Assembly (NCBI RefSeq): GCF_003576645.1
Contig: NC_044917.1
Location: 2,684,156-2,748,155 of the forward strand
From: Ipomoea triloba
Lineage: Eukaryota; Streptophyta; Magnoliopsida; Solanales; Convolvulaceae
Direction of reading: 5' to 3'
DNA: 64,000 nt
Shown: piece by piece, positions 12,067 through 22,167 of the stretch
Numbering within the stretch: position 1 is the stretch's first letter
Layout of the letters: every line of letters starts with the position of its first letter
Made by a program: the position numbers and the translations under genes
Notes under the pieces: generated by a model
What the model was told of the DNA's origin: nothing
What the model saw: the letters and a program-made list of their open reading frames with translations, nothing else
The model's database searches: none

Positions 12067-12560
12067 GGGGATTTTTTAGAGGGAACCAGAAGCCTTCTCT
12101 GCCACTAGAGCCTTTGGCAGTTTTTTATAGTTTTATCAGTTTATTTAAGATGATTATTTTTCCTTTAAAAAAACAAATCATAGCATTTTTTTTCCTTTCA
12201 AAAAAAAAAAGTTAATTCATAATAAAAAATAATTAAATTACAATGAATTTTACTATGCTAACGGATTGCCTAGTAGAGTTGATCATTCTTTGTCTAGATA
12301 GTATATGTTTTATCAGTTAGACTGAAACTTTAAAGGTTTAATATTTTATCATCAAAACAAAAGACATCTACACAAGCAGAGTGACAATACTGATTGTTAT
12401 ACAAGTTTACAAAAATAAAATTATACTTTTATTATCTGTTATAACTTTTAACGTAATAATAAGAGATTGATCCAATATTTATGCACTTGATCATACTCAT
12501 TCATTCGTAAGGTGGACACTATGTGTATAGAAATGAATGATGTAGATAGATAAGGGTTAT
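12067..12560. other. Intergenic, shared upstream region
   Basis: AT-rich upstream sequence of the minus-strand gene ending at 12066. I see no coding content and no convincing core promoter motif. Confidence 0.35.
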
Positions 12561-12562
12561 AG

Positions 12563-12640
12563 GCGGTAACTCATATTGCAATAGCATCTTGCATGAAGGG
12601 AAACATTCTAGTTTTTTTAGCAATTCAAAGTAACTAATTA
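12563..12640 (-). pseudogene. Decayed fragment of RPC10/C11 exon 1
   Basis: Aligns with 19556-19635, the first coding exon and adjoining upstream sequence of the Pol III subunit gene in this window. The block GGTAACTCATATTGCAA and the following exon and leader bases (CAATNCAAAGTAACTA) are shared. The fragment lost the ATG, has frame-altering differences in the first codons, and lacks the rest of the gene. Because it includes sequence upstream of the ATG, it comes from a DNA-level copy or a 5' transcript end. Confidence 0.75.
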
Positions 12641-12699
12641 AAACCACTTCAAGTATATGATGACAATTCAACGCGATATTGACAAGGAAAACTGATCAT

Positions 12700-13130
12700 C
12701 TCCTCGATGGCGGCGGAGACAAGGAATTTGTTCAAGAAACAGGAGCGGGAATGGGGAGAGCTTTCCTATCACCGCGAGGATGGGAATGTTAGCTTCGCCT
12801 CGAACTCCAACTATATATAATAATTAATTATTTTTATATAATATAAATTAAAAAGTACGATATTTGAATGAATAGTAGGGTAATAAGTTAATTCGATAAT
12901 TAAATATATCAATTTATAAACTAATTATATATATTATTTTACACTCTACTCAAAAAATTGGAGTTAGAAATCCCTATCCTTAAAAAATTTCCGCGAAGAC
13001 GGAGATGGGGTAATCCTCCATCTCCCCCGAATAACACGGTGAGAATATGGGATGGGAATCCAATACAAAAACGGGAACGGGGACCCTATTCCCCGTCCTT
13101 GCCCTACTCTGTTGTTATCCATATTCAAGC
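12700..13130. repeat. G/C-string repeat pair around AT-rich core
   Basis: Two patches rich in GGGGA/TCCCC-type strings (12700-12800 and 12990-13115) flank an AT-rich middle. Such GGGGATGGG/CCCCGTCC blocks occur as dispersed plant repeats. No open frame is credible here. Boundaries are approximate. Confidence 0.4.
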
Positions 13131-13251
13131 ATTAACATGGACAAATTTTAGTATTTTTCTTCATTACTAGTACTTTTCATATAAATCAAAACATTTTTTC
13201 TTATAATAAAAAAATGAATTTTGAAGAGAATGTGATTCATTCACAATTCTT

Positions 13252-13855
13252 AGAGCAATTTCATTAGTGAGATTTTTCTCCAAATTTTTTGTGAACCCCA
13301 TCATTCACCTCATCAACTATCTCACTCAATCTCAAAAATCATTATTCCCATTAATTGTAATTTTTTTCTTAATTTTTTGTGTACCAACCATTTCACTCCA
13401 CTATTTATTAACTATTTATTTATTTATTATCATTATAAAAATTATAATTAAAATTATTATTTTATTATATTTAAATTAAAGATGTCAAAATAAAAATAAA
13501 TTTATAATTATAAAATTTCAATTCTAATAATAGGGTATCAAAATTTGAAAACAAAGAAAGACAACATCAAATAAGGAAAGAAAAAAAAAAGAACAAGATT
13601 TACTTCAGAGTGGCCGTTAGCTGGCAGCTGGTGGCCACTCTGATACACGTGCCTAGTTGAGCGCTCCGTGAGACACAATTACACGTCTCGCATGTGTTTG
13701 ATTGTTTTTTTTTTTCTTTCAAAACTTAACCTTTTGAAAGAGTAATATCCCAAAAAATCAAACTTACTTTTTGTTAAAAAAAAAAACAATTCTATTGGTT
13801 TTTTCTCAGCCAAATTCATAATAAAAGAAAAAAAAAACCTATGGAATTGCTATTA
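13252..13855. mobile_element. Possible MITE with short imperfect inverted ends
   Basis: The left end reads AGAGCAATTTCATTAG. The reverse complement of the right end reads ATAGCAATTCCATAGG, so the two share the CAATTYCAT core. The interior has a second small palindrome at about 13606-13642 (CAGAGTGGCC / GGCCACTCTG). No clear target duplication was found. Confidence 0.35.
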
Positions 13856-14293
13856 GATTATCTAAAATTCGCATGCATATCTATTATTTTTGCCATTTTA
13901 ATTCTAATTATTATAAAGTATATGTTTTATGTTAACTTATTATATGTATCACATTTAATTATTTATGTAATTATGTATTTTATTTTACTTTTTAGTACCT
14001 TATATTAGCATATAAAATAATTTTGTTTATCAAGTTCTTAGTTTATTATTTTTAAATTATGTACTTTTATATATGTGTGTGTGTTACAATTATTATTTAT
14101 TTATTTATTTATTTTGATTTTAAAATTTATTAAAATACATAAAGATATCTTAAGAGTATAATAATTATAAAATAAAAAATAACCCCTAAACTAAAATTAA
14201 CAACACCATAGTTTTCCCATGTAACCGTTAACCGATTAGGCAGTAAAGCGCGCTCGATTACACGCTTAAATAACTGAATCAGTTCGATCATCA
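13856..14293. other. Intergenic, upstream of the TH2-like gene
   Basis: Strongly AT-rich sequence with (TG)n and (TTTA)n runs at 14075-14115, ending where the GC content rises at the TH2-like 5' region. The promoter must lie here, but I see no certain TATA box. Confidence 0.35.
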
Positions 14294-14350
14294 ATGTGCC
14301 AGAGAGTCGAATTCAATCCCCCGCTTTTCGGATTTCCGTTTTGCAGTTAA
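14294..14350 (+). other. Upstream open reading frame in the TH2-like leader
   Basis: An 18-codon ATG frame ending in TAA at 14348-14350, 70 bp before the chosen start at 14421 and in a different frame. If the transcript begins upstream of 14294, it would be translated first and could lower expression of the main frame. Its use is inference. Confidence 0.4.
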
Positions 14351-14420
14351 CACCGCCGATCCTCCGCCATTGCGAGCTAGTGGTAGTAGTGACAGCGCAA
14401 CCACCGAGAATTGTACTGGA

Positions 14421-17400
14421 ATGGCGTCGTCGTCGGGGAGGTCGGGTTCAAAGCAGCCGCCAGCAAGTTCGAGTTCAAAGGCGCCGCCGGCGAGTTCGAG
14501 TTCAAAGACGCCGCCGGCGAATTCGAGTTCGAGTTCAAAGCCGTCGCCTGCGAGTTCGAGTTCAAAGCCGTCGCTGGCGAGTTCGAGTTCAAAGCCGCGG
14601 ACGCCGGCGAGTTCGAGTTCAAAGCCGCGGACGCCGGCGAGTTCGAGTTCAAAGACCCCGGTGCCGGCGAGTTCGAGTTCAAAGCCGCGGCCGCCGCGGC
14701 CGGCGAGTCCGACTTCAATGCCGCCGCCGGCGAGTTCAAGTTCAAAGCTGCCGGCGGTTGGGAATATTCCCAAGCCCCCGAGCGAGTTGGACGGAGTCAA
14801 AGGCACAGCGAAGACGTGCTGGGTGAAGTTCAGGAAGGAGGCGACATTCGCGCTCTACACTCCCTTCATCGTCTCTTTGGCGTCGGGAAATCTCAATTCC
14901 GAGACGTTCAAACAGTGCATCGCACAGTCCATTCATTTCCTCAAGCCATTTGCTCAAGCGTCAGTTCTTTTTTGTTTTTTTGTTTTTTTTTTTTGTTTTT
15001 TGTTTTTTTGTTTTTTCTTTTGTTCTTGAAGCCATTTGCTCTAATCTTATTCGTATTCCGTCTTTCGTTATATCTATGGATTATGTGTATAACGGCGCGG
15101 GAAGTTCTTTTCTATTTTATGTGTATATAAACGTATTTGCATTTATCTTCTTTAAATTTATTAATTCGATCATTTCTTGAAAATTACTTTTCTACAATTT
15201 ATTCTGAAGTTTGTGTGTGTCGTATATTATTATTATTTTGAATGTTCTTAAAATGTCATTAGTCTGCTAGAAGAGTTTATTTGTTCATTAACTTTAGTAT
15301 TGTTTGCACTTTGCTTCATTTCTTTTTGTTTAGTTTCTAGAAAGTGTAGTAACTCAGGAATCAATAATGGATGTATTGCAGGTTTAAGTTAGCAGAAAGA
15401 TACGCAGAGGATGATGATGCAAAGCATGGGATTAATGAGTTGAGGAAGACTGCATTAAAAAAGCTCAACATGCATGATTATTTTGTCGAGGTAAAAATAC
15501 TTACTTGCTTTCACATATCATTTTTTTTCTTCTATAAATGTATGAAGTTTTGATTAAGTTACCTTAACTTTGCTTTTGATTTAGTTTAACAAGAAGAGTT
15601 AATTAGAGTGACACCTGAATTTTAAGCAAAGCACATGATTATTAGCATGTGTTCAGTCTGTTGCACATTTGATGTGATCATTTGTAAAACATTAGATATA
15701 TATTGGATAAAACTATAATGCTTTCTTGTGAAGTTGTTTTTATCTATCTATCTATCTATATTGTGAAGAAAATCTGAAGAGTGGTCATGATGCAAAAATG
15801 GCATGGCATATATTTTTATCTGTATGAAGTTTTATCTTGTTTGTTGGGCAAATTTACGAATTTGTAATGAATTGGACAGGAATGGGACTCTGATGTTGAC
15901 AAAGATACTCCTCCGAATCCAGCGACTTCTAAGTGCACAGATTTCTTGTTGGCTACAGCGTCGGGAAAGATTGATGGGATGAAAGCTATACTATCAACTC
16001 CTTTTGAGAAAACCAGGTTGTCCGGTTATATCCTAGGTGCTATGACATCTTGCATAAGGCTTTATGCCTACATTGGTAAGGAGCTGCAGGGAGTTGTTGA
16101 TCATGAAAGTTATCATCGCTACAGAAAGTTTAAGAATTACTCCTCAGGCAGTTTCCAGGTTTGGTTATTTTTGTTTTGTTTTCTTTGAATTATTCTTTTT
16201 ATCTGTCAAGTCTCTGCAGTTCAAACATTTAAGAAGATACAAATGACTGTTGTTTCTTACTGGCTCATGTATTTATTTTCTAGGATTTTTCTGTGCAAGC
16301 AGAGGACTTGCTAGACATGTTAAGTGTCTCTTTTACTCTGGATGAGCTTGACATCGTTGAAAGACTTTATTCTCGAGGAATTAAACATGAGATAAACTTT
16401 TTCTTAGCTCAGCCACTCACTCAGAAAGTTGTTGTACCCCTCTCAGGAGAGCATAACCGTGATAAACGCCAACTGATGATATTTTCAGATTTTGATTTGA
16501 CATGCACTTTTGCTGATTCATCTGCCGTCTTGGCAGAACTTGCAATACTAACAGCTCGAAAATCTGATCAAAGCCAAACAGAAAATCAAATTGCCAGTCA
16601 TTCGGATAACCTAAAAAAACTTTGGAAACTAATCTCCGAGAAATACACAGATGGCTATAACCAGTGTATAAAGAACATGTTAGCCACTGAAAAAGGTAAT
16701 TTATCTCATGGGGCTTGTGATAATTGATGACCCCCATTGCCCCATACATGCCTTAGATTCTAAGCTTTTGCAGTTGCAGCGGAGAAGTTGAACTATGAAG
16801 GTCTGCGAAAAGCACTTGAGCAACTTTCAGATTTTGAGAAAGAAGCAAATTTTAGGGTGTCTAAATGTCGTGTGCTTAAAGGTCTTAAACTGGAAAACAT
16901 ACAACGAGCTGGGGAGCTTTGGACTCTCCAAGACGGTTGTCTGAATTTTTTCCAAACTATAAAAAACAAGGAAAATCTGAATGCAGATGTTTATATGCTC
17001 TCCTATTGTTGGTGTGGTTACCTCATTAGATCTGTCCTTTCAAAAGGTATGTGACAGCCTGTTACTGAGGACTGACTTTGATTATAATATCAACTCGTTA
17101 TCTCTTCCTAATGTGTAGCGTGGTTCTCACTATAACAATTCTGTCTACTAGGGGGTTTAAATGACCTAAAGGTGGATGCGAACGAGTTAGAATTTGAAGC
17201 ATCTTTGTCAACTGGTGTAATTGTGGAGAAGATGCAGTCCCCCTTTGACAAGGTTCAAGCTTTTGGCAAAATCCTGGAGAGCTGCAGGGAAGGGAATGAT
17301 AAGAAGAAACCACTGACTGTTTACATCGGACATGCATTAGGGGACTTGCTTTGTTTGCTCGAAGCAGATGTAGGCATCGTGGTAGGTTCAAGCCCGGGTC

Positions 17401-17591
17401 TGAGAAGTGTGGGGGAGCATTTTGGCGTCCGATTTATTCCACTCTTTAATGGTGTGATTGATAAGCAGAAGGAGTTTGGCGAGGTCGAGGAAGCAGACAC
17501 TAGTTCCTCTTCTACTTGGAAAGGGTTGTCCGGCATTCTTTACACAGTCTCAACCTGGGCTGAGATACATGCTTTTGTCATTGGCTCTTAG
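14421..17591 (+). CDS. TH2: TenA/HAD thiamine-monophosphate phosphatase, TH2-like
   Basis: Six exons, 14421-14959, 15382-15490, 15880-16158, 16284-16695, 16774-17046 and 17152-17591, join in phase to give 683 residues. The layout is a low-complexity N-terminus (about 1-125), a TenA/haem-oxygenase-like helical domain (about 135-360) and a C-terminal HAD phosphatase domain. In Arabidopsis the equivalent protein TH2 dephosphorylates thiamine monophosphate, the last step before pyrophosphorylation. HAD motif I is SDFDLTCT, with Asp378 and Asp380. Motif IV, as I recall GDSVGD in Arabidopsis, reads GHALGD here, so His598 replaces an acidic residue while Asp602 remains. The start is the first ATG in a frame open back to 14274. 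The N-terminus is ten Ala-Ser-Ser-Ser-Ser-Lys-like units, with no obvious organelle signal. Convergent with RPC10. Confidence 0.92.
14459..14755 (+). repeat. In-frame minisatellite encoding (P/L)ASSSSK units
   Basis: About ten copies of a GGCGAGTTCGAGTTCAAAG-type unit with variable spacers (CCG, GCGCCG, CCGCGGACG), all a multiple of three. Two adjacent units are identical, and one carries an extra TCGAGT. The unit contains no stop in several frames on either strand, so long shadow frames appear here. Only the frame continuing into the TenA domain is real. Confidence 0.95.
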
Positions 17592-18452
17592 AATAGTCAC
17601 TTTTTTTGGCTCACATACAATTAGGACAATTGGGAGAAATGTTAATACAATTGAGAGAAATGTTAATAACACAATAGAAATCAGTCAGATAAATATAGTT
17701 TGGTGGCCAGTTTTATTGTGGCCACACACACTGCAACTCTTCTCTTCTTTTCCTTATAGGCAGAAATGTAAATGTGATTCATTTGGCTGGAGATCTTAGC
17801 CACAAAGAATGCTTTTTGATCGATCATTTCCCTTTGAAAAATATTGAAGCTTGCTTTTATGAATGTCTCATCTTTCAATTCTCTCTCTGCATGGAAGTTC
17901 ATTTTATTACTGGTTAAGTCTATTAAATTATGGAATGATTCTTGGATTCCTAATGGCACTGTTGGTGGCCAATAATTCAAACAAAACCTGTTTATCGTTT
18001 CAGTCAGGACTTTCTCTTGGAGTCATTACACTAAATTGAAAGTTTAGACCTAACGTTTGAATGTTTGATTCCTTGAACAAAACTTGTCTCTGCAAACTAT
18101 CAATCACTATGAAGCCCTCTACTAAAACCAAGATGTAACCGCCTGCTAAATAAATGAAGTACTCAAAAACTGTGCAAGCAATAACCATCTCTTTGCTCTT
18201 AAATTTCAAAGGGAAAGAACACAATTTCTTTCAAAGTTTTTCCTCCATTCATACCCAATTTCATCCTTCTATACCCAAAATGAGGGCAGAAAAATGTTTA
18301 CACCAATAAATAAATAAATAAAACTTAAGCACCCAAAAGAACAGAGTTGTCTAACTCAATCAACTTCCCCAAATATATGTTCCAATATATCTGATCCAAG
18401 CAACTTCACCTAGCTTTTCTTCAAAATTTCCCAGTTGTTCAAGCGAATTCGC
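17592..18452. other. Convergent 3' region between TH2-like and RPC10
   Basis: No coding region. It begins with a short duplicated AATTGNGAGAAATGTTAATA unit at 17627-17667 and contains dispersed repeat copy A at 17972-18182. The 3' UTRs of both neighbours should end in here. Confidence 0.5.
17972..18182 (-). repeat. About 211-bp dispersed repeat, copy A
   Basis: Very similar to 38348-38567 inside a GCN1 intron, in the same orientation. Both begin ATAATTCAAACAAAACCTGT and end at GTGCAAGCAAT. The minus strand of both copies is open over almost the whole repeat, and the predicted peptide ([19 protein letters not shown] core) is nearly the same despite indels. Family not recognised. Confidence 0.9.
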
Positions 18453-19602
18453 CTAGTTTTCATTCCATTGATATTTGCAGCTCTTGCATTTGTAAAATAT
18501 GGTTGCAGCCTCATCTGCAGACCTAGTCTGAACTTGTACGAAAGCTGCTTCATCGAATCCACATTTATGGCATCTTTCTGCATGCACAATAAAGTAAGAA
18601 TGGCAGATTCAAGTTAAAAACTACAATATTCTGCCATTGTATTTTCACAAAACTGCCAACTGGAAACTTTCTTCCATTAAGGCATGTTAGAGTGGAGGAG
18701 AAAAGAATGATGTTAGTTTTATACCCTTCCATAGAAGATATTACTAAATATAATGAGTTACTTTCTGCATAGTAAACTGATCATTGAGATCACTGAAGAA
18801 CGCTACAATATAATCCATTTACAACTGCATATAAAAGTGACAAAAATATAAATGGGATAATAAGTCCAAAGGGCAAAGGCAATGATCAAAATTAATGGAT
18901 GCCAAAGGTGCAAAACGCAAGAATCTCCAACAAACTATACTTGGGTTAAACAAAGAGTGATTTATGCTAGACAATGGTCCATCCTACTAAATGCAAAGCT
19001 ATGCAGCTGTCCATGGTATCCTAATTCTTTATCCATTCTCATAGTAAAGAAGCAATATAGTCACACAGAATTACGAGTTGACAAATGGGATACCAACAAG
19101 TAAACACCAGCACAAGCACTCAATCAGGAATGGGAGAAAAGGATAACATTATGAACCATCATAAGACCAGAGAATTCTGAAAAAAGTACGCTTGGAAGAG
19201 ATTTAAATTTGAAGCCAAGATGTAAACATCAACTGATTAAAAATCATGTCAACCAAAAGAAGGAATAGATGAGATAAAGATCATTTCGCTTACCTTTAGT
19301 TGTTGCGGCGGTTTCCAATGAATCAATTGAAATCACTGGATCTAACTTCTTCTTAACTAGATGTTGCCTTCTCTTGATCTTGATCTGGAAAAAGATGAAA
19401 TAAAAACACAAAACAAAGCTAACTATGTTAAACCCACAAGTAACATTGGTTTAAGAGAGGTTTTCTGGAAGGTATCATACATTCATACCCTAGGCTCAAT
19501 TTGACAGACGTATGGGCAACCAGGGCAGTAGAATCTGGCGGATCGGTCCATATGTGGTAACTCATATTGCAACAACATCCCGCACGTAGGGCAAAATTCC
19601 AT
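18453..19602 (-). CDS. RPC10: RNA polymerase III subunit RPC10/C11
   Basis: Three exons, 19489-19602, 19294-19384 and 18453-18577, joined by GT-AG introns in phase, encode 109 residues, the normal size of this subunit. The N-terminal zinc ribbon has Cys4, Cys7 (MEFCPTC), Cys26 and Cys29 (CPGC). The C-terminal TFIIS-like ribbon has Cys71, Cys74 (CHKC), Cys99 and Cys102 (CKSC). Between them QTRSADE (85-91) is the acidic hairpin that in Pol III supports intrinsic RNA cleavage and termination. These features separate it from the Pol I and Pol II paralogues, together with the IKIKRRQ linker. The product acts in the nucleus in tRNA and 5S transcription. A 5' UTR intron between about 19607 and 19985 (GTACGG donor on the minus strand) is plausible. 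Alternative names are RPC11 and POLR3K. Confidence 0.95.
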
Positions 19603-20238
19603 TTTCTTGCAATCCAAAGTAACTATTTAGACTTTAGTATATCAAAACTACTAACTTTACATACTCAAATTGAATCAAAATAATTTTAAGGCAAGTAATT
19701 ATTGGAATAAACATTACAGAAGTAAATAATGAGAACAAAAAACAAAAACAATGAAAAACAAAAGATATTCACCCAATCAACCAAAAAAGCAAACAAAAAG
19801 TAAACCTAATTTCAGCTCTATGTTTTCTTCCAATTAAGCATGCAAATTGCTACGAAGAAATTCTGATATCATAATGTTTTTTACACAATATTAATTTACA
19901 AAGAACAAAAAAAAGCTGAAAACAAATTATGAAAAAGGAAAAAAGAGCAGACTACAAGCGATGAAAAAGATGCAATTTTCCGTACCTTTTGGCAATCTGT
20001 CAATGAAAATAAGCGCGAGATAAGGTCGTTACAGAGAGTCTCCACTGGAATAAATAGCTTCAGGGCGAGTGCAATATGGTATGGTGGAGAGGAAACAGGG
20101 ACGAGAAGCAGGAGAGGAAACGTTCTTCACCACAATATTATTAGGGTATGGGCTAGTTAGAGTATCAAATTGATACTTGGGCTTCCGATACAATGGGCCC
20201 ATTAAAATATAACTTGGCCCGATCAACTAACGGGCATT
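19603..20238. other. 5' leader and promoter region of RPC10
   Basis: No protein-coding frame fits. A minus-strand donor-like site near 19985 and an acceptor-like AG just upstream of the RPC10 ATG suggest a leader intron. The transcription start is probably near 20000-20150. Confidence 0.4.
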
Positions 20239-20261
20239 TTGTATTTTCGAGTTGTTATGCC

Positions 20262-20800
20262 GGGGCAAGGTGAACTTGGGGTCCACATTCACATACGCTA
20301 TACTCTACATTCACATACATACTCTACATTCACAATTTGTAAACTCCACAGTCACACATCACAGGATTATATATTTAGTAACTATACTCTATATTCACAA
20401 TTTGTAAACTCCACATCCACACATTCAAAACTCTATATTCACAGGTCCTATACTCCACATTCACAACTTGAGAACTCCACATTCACACATTACAGGGCTA
20501 CAAGTTGCTAGAACTTCTTAACTCTATTACAGATTCACACATGCATAACTTTACATTCACGATTTCTATACTCCATATTCATAATTTGAAACCTCCACAT
20601 TCACACATTTCTAGACAACTCTACATTCACACAATCATAAATCTACATTCACGATTTCTATACATTCACACTTTGAAACCTCTATATTCACACATTTTTA
20701 GACAACTCTATATTCAGCAATATGTTTACTTAAAAAAAAAAAAAACAAAAATGACGTAATTTTGGACCCAGGTTCATCTTGCAAGGTGAACCTGGGTCCA
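20262..20800 (+). repeat. Minisatellite of CTCCACATTCACA-type units with inverted ends
   Basis: Over 400 bp of irregular repeats of CTNCACATTCACAC and variants. The left end reads GCAAGGTGAACTTGGGGTCC. The right end carries the inverted form GGACCCAGGTTCATCTTGC at 20763-20781, immediately followed by GCAAGGTGAACCTGGGTCC, making a tight palindrome at 20763-20798. This suggests a non-autonomous element whose interior is the minisatellite, with a second element end abutting it. Family unknown. Confidence 0.7.
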
Positions 20801-20839
20801 CAACATAATTTGCAGTACTTTTCACATAGGGGCAGAAAT

Positions 20840-21110
20840 TTGTTATCTTTGAACCCAACAAAGAAATTGGGCCAGCGATTCAAGAAACAGCGCCGCCTGA
20901 TACACGTCCGCTGCGTTCACGATGTCCGACAGCACGCTCCGCCGCAGGCGGTTGGCGTCCATGAAGACGTCGACGAGCTCCTCCATCTCCGCCGCCACGG
21001 ACTTCCCGACGGCCGACTTCGTCCCCACTATCGCCGGAGACACGGTGGCAAAGGACATGCCGCGGCGAAGCTGGGGAGGTGGCCGTTCTTCAGCGCCTTA
21101 AATCAATAAA
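20840..21110 (-). pseudogene. GC-rich coding-like fragment, family not recognised
   Basis: A GC-rich patch in an AT-rich setting. The minus frame is open for 71 codons (20843-21058) and contains VGKSVAAEMEELVDVFMDAN and RLRRSVLSDIVNAADVYQ, which look like real protein. The sequence just upstream (ALKNGHLPSFAA) is in another frame, suggesting a frameshift. It is bounded by repeats on both sides, so it is most likely a captured or broken gene piece. Confidence 0.45.
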
Positions 21111-21179
21111 TAAATAAATTTTAAAAACATTTAAAAGTGATTTTAAAAGTGACTAGTGTCAAATTTTAAAAGACTTAAC

Positions 21180-21869
21180 TTGTGGCCTCCCTTTTCTCTC
21201 TAAAACAAAAAGCTTTTCTCAACTTCGGCTTCCACCGCCGGCCTCCGGCCGGAGCTCTAATGGAGCTTTGAGCCGGCGGTTTTGGTCACTTTTTACGTTT
21301 ACTCTCGCTCTTCTTCCGCCCCGACCTCCGTTGCAGCTCCGTCCGCCTCCGACCACCACCACAGATCTTCTTCTTCCGTTTTCTTTCCCTTTGAATAAAA
21401 TAATAGTAGGTAGATATTGGGGTTTGTGTTGGTAGTCTTTGAACTCCCAACCCTACTTTGACTTTACCACTTTTTATTTTCTCTATTATTGTGTTTTCCT
21501 CTCGTTACTTATTGTGTTTTCCTCTCGTTACTTTCACGGGCTTTTTCCTCTCGTTACTTTCACGAGCTTTTCATTATCATTAGCATAAATCGTTTAGTTT
21601 GGTTTCGGCAAGTGTTGATCTTATCATGGGCGAGCAAAAAAGAATGATGATGAAGACCCATATCTTTGATGAAGCTTTAAGCTCCTTGAAGGAACATAGC
21701 TTCCTAGTTATGAAACAGTCTGCGATTCGAGTTTTCTATAGCATAGTTAGAAAAGTTGTTTCTATGTCTGACTGTAAAGAATGGTTTACCATTTCATTGA
21801 TCGTTGATGTAAACGTTTTATGTTATGAATTAATGGAATAGCTACGTTTACCTTCCAAAAAAAAAAAAA
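21180..21869 (+). mobile_element. Internally deleted LINE-like retroposon with poly-A tail
   Basis: The body ends in a run of about 17 A (21857-21873 including the duplication). It is flanked by the 12-bp direct repeat AAAAGACTTAAC at 21168-21179 and 21870-21881. The first 250 bp are GC-rich and CT-rich like a plant L1 leader. The 3' part (GGAATAGCTACGTTTACCTTCC before the tail) is like a plant LINE 3' end. No reverse transcriptase remains, so it is non-autonomous. Three copies of TCCTCTCGTTACT occur near 21496-21555. Confidence 0.8.
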
Positions 21870-22167
21870 AAAAGACTTAACCTATTTGAACTCAATTGCA
21901 CTATTTCACAAATTTAAGAGATGTGAATGAAATTTTTTTTCTGACTTAATTGCACTATCCGAATGACTTAAGAGCCTAATTTGATACTTTTTCCTCTTTC
22001 TCTTCCTTATTTTAGTATTTATTAATCAAAACAATTATTTCTTTTTACTTATATTTAAAATATTTTATTATAATTTTTCATTTTAGTAGCATTTCTAAAA
22101 GAAAGTGCTTTATTTGCCACACAAATTCCCAAATTATACTCCCTATTTTTACTCCACACAAAACTTA

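Noticed and set aside
14291..14806. Long antisense and alternative-frame ORFs over the TH2-like N-terminus
   Set aside because: They are products of a minisatellite whose unit length is a multiple of three and lacks stops in several frames. Only the plus frame that continues into the TenA domain makes sense.
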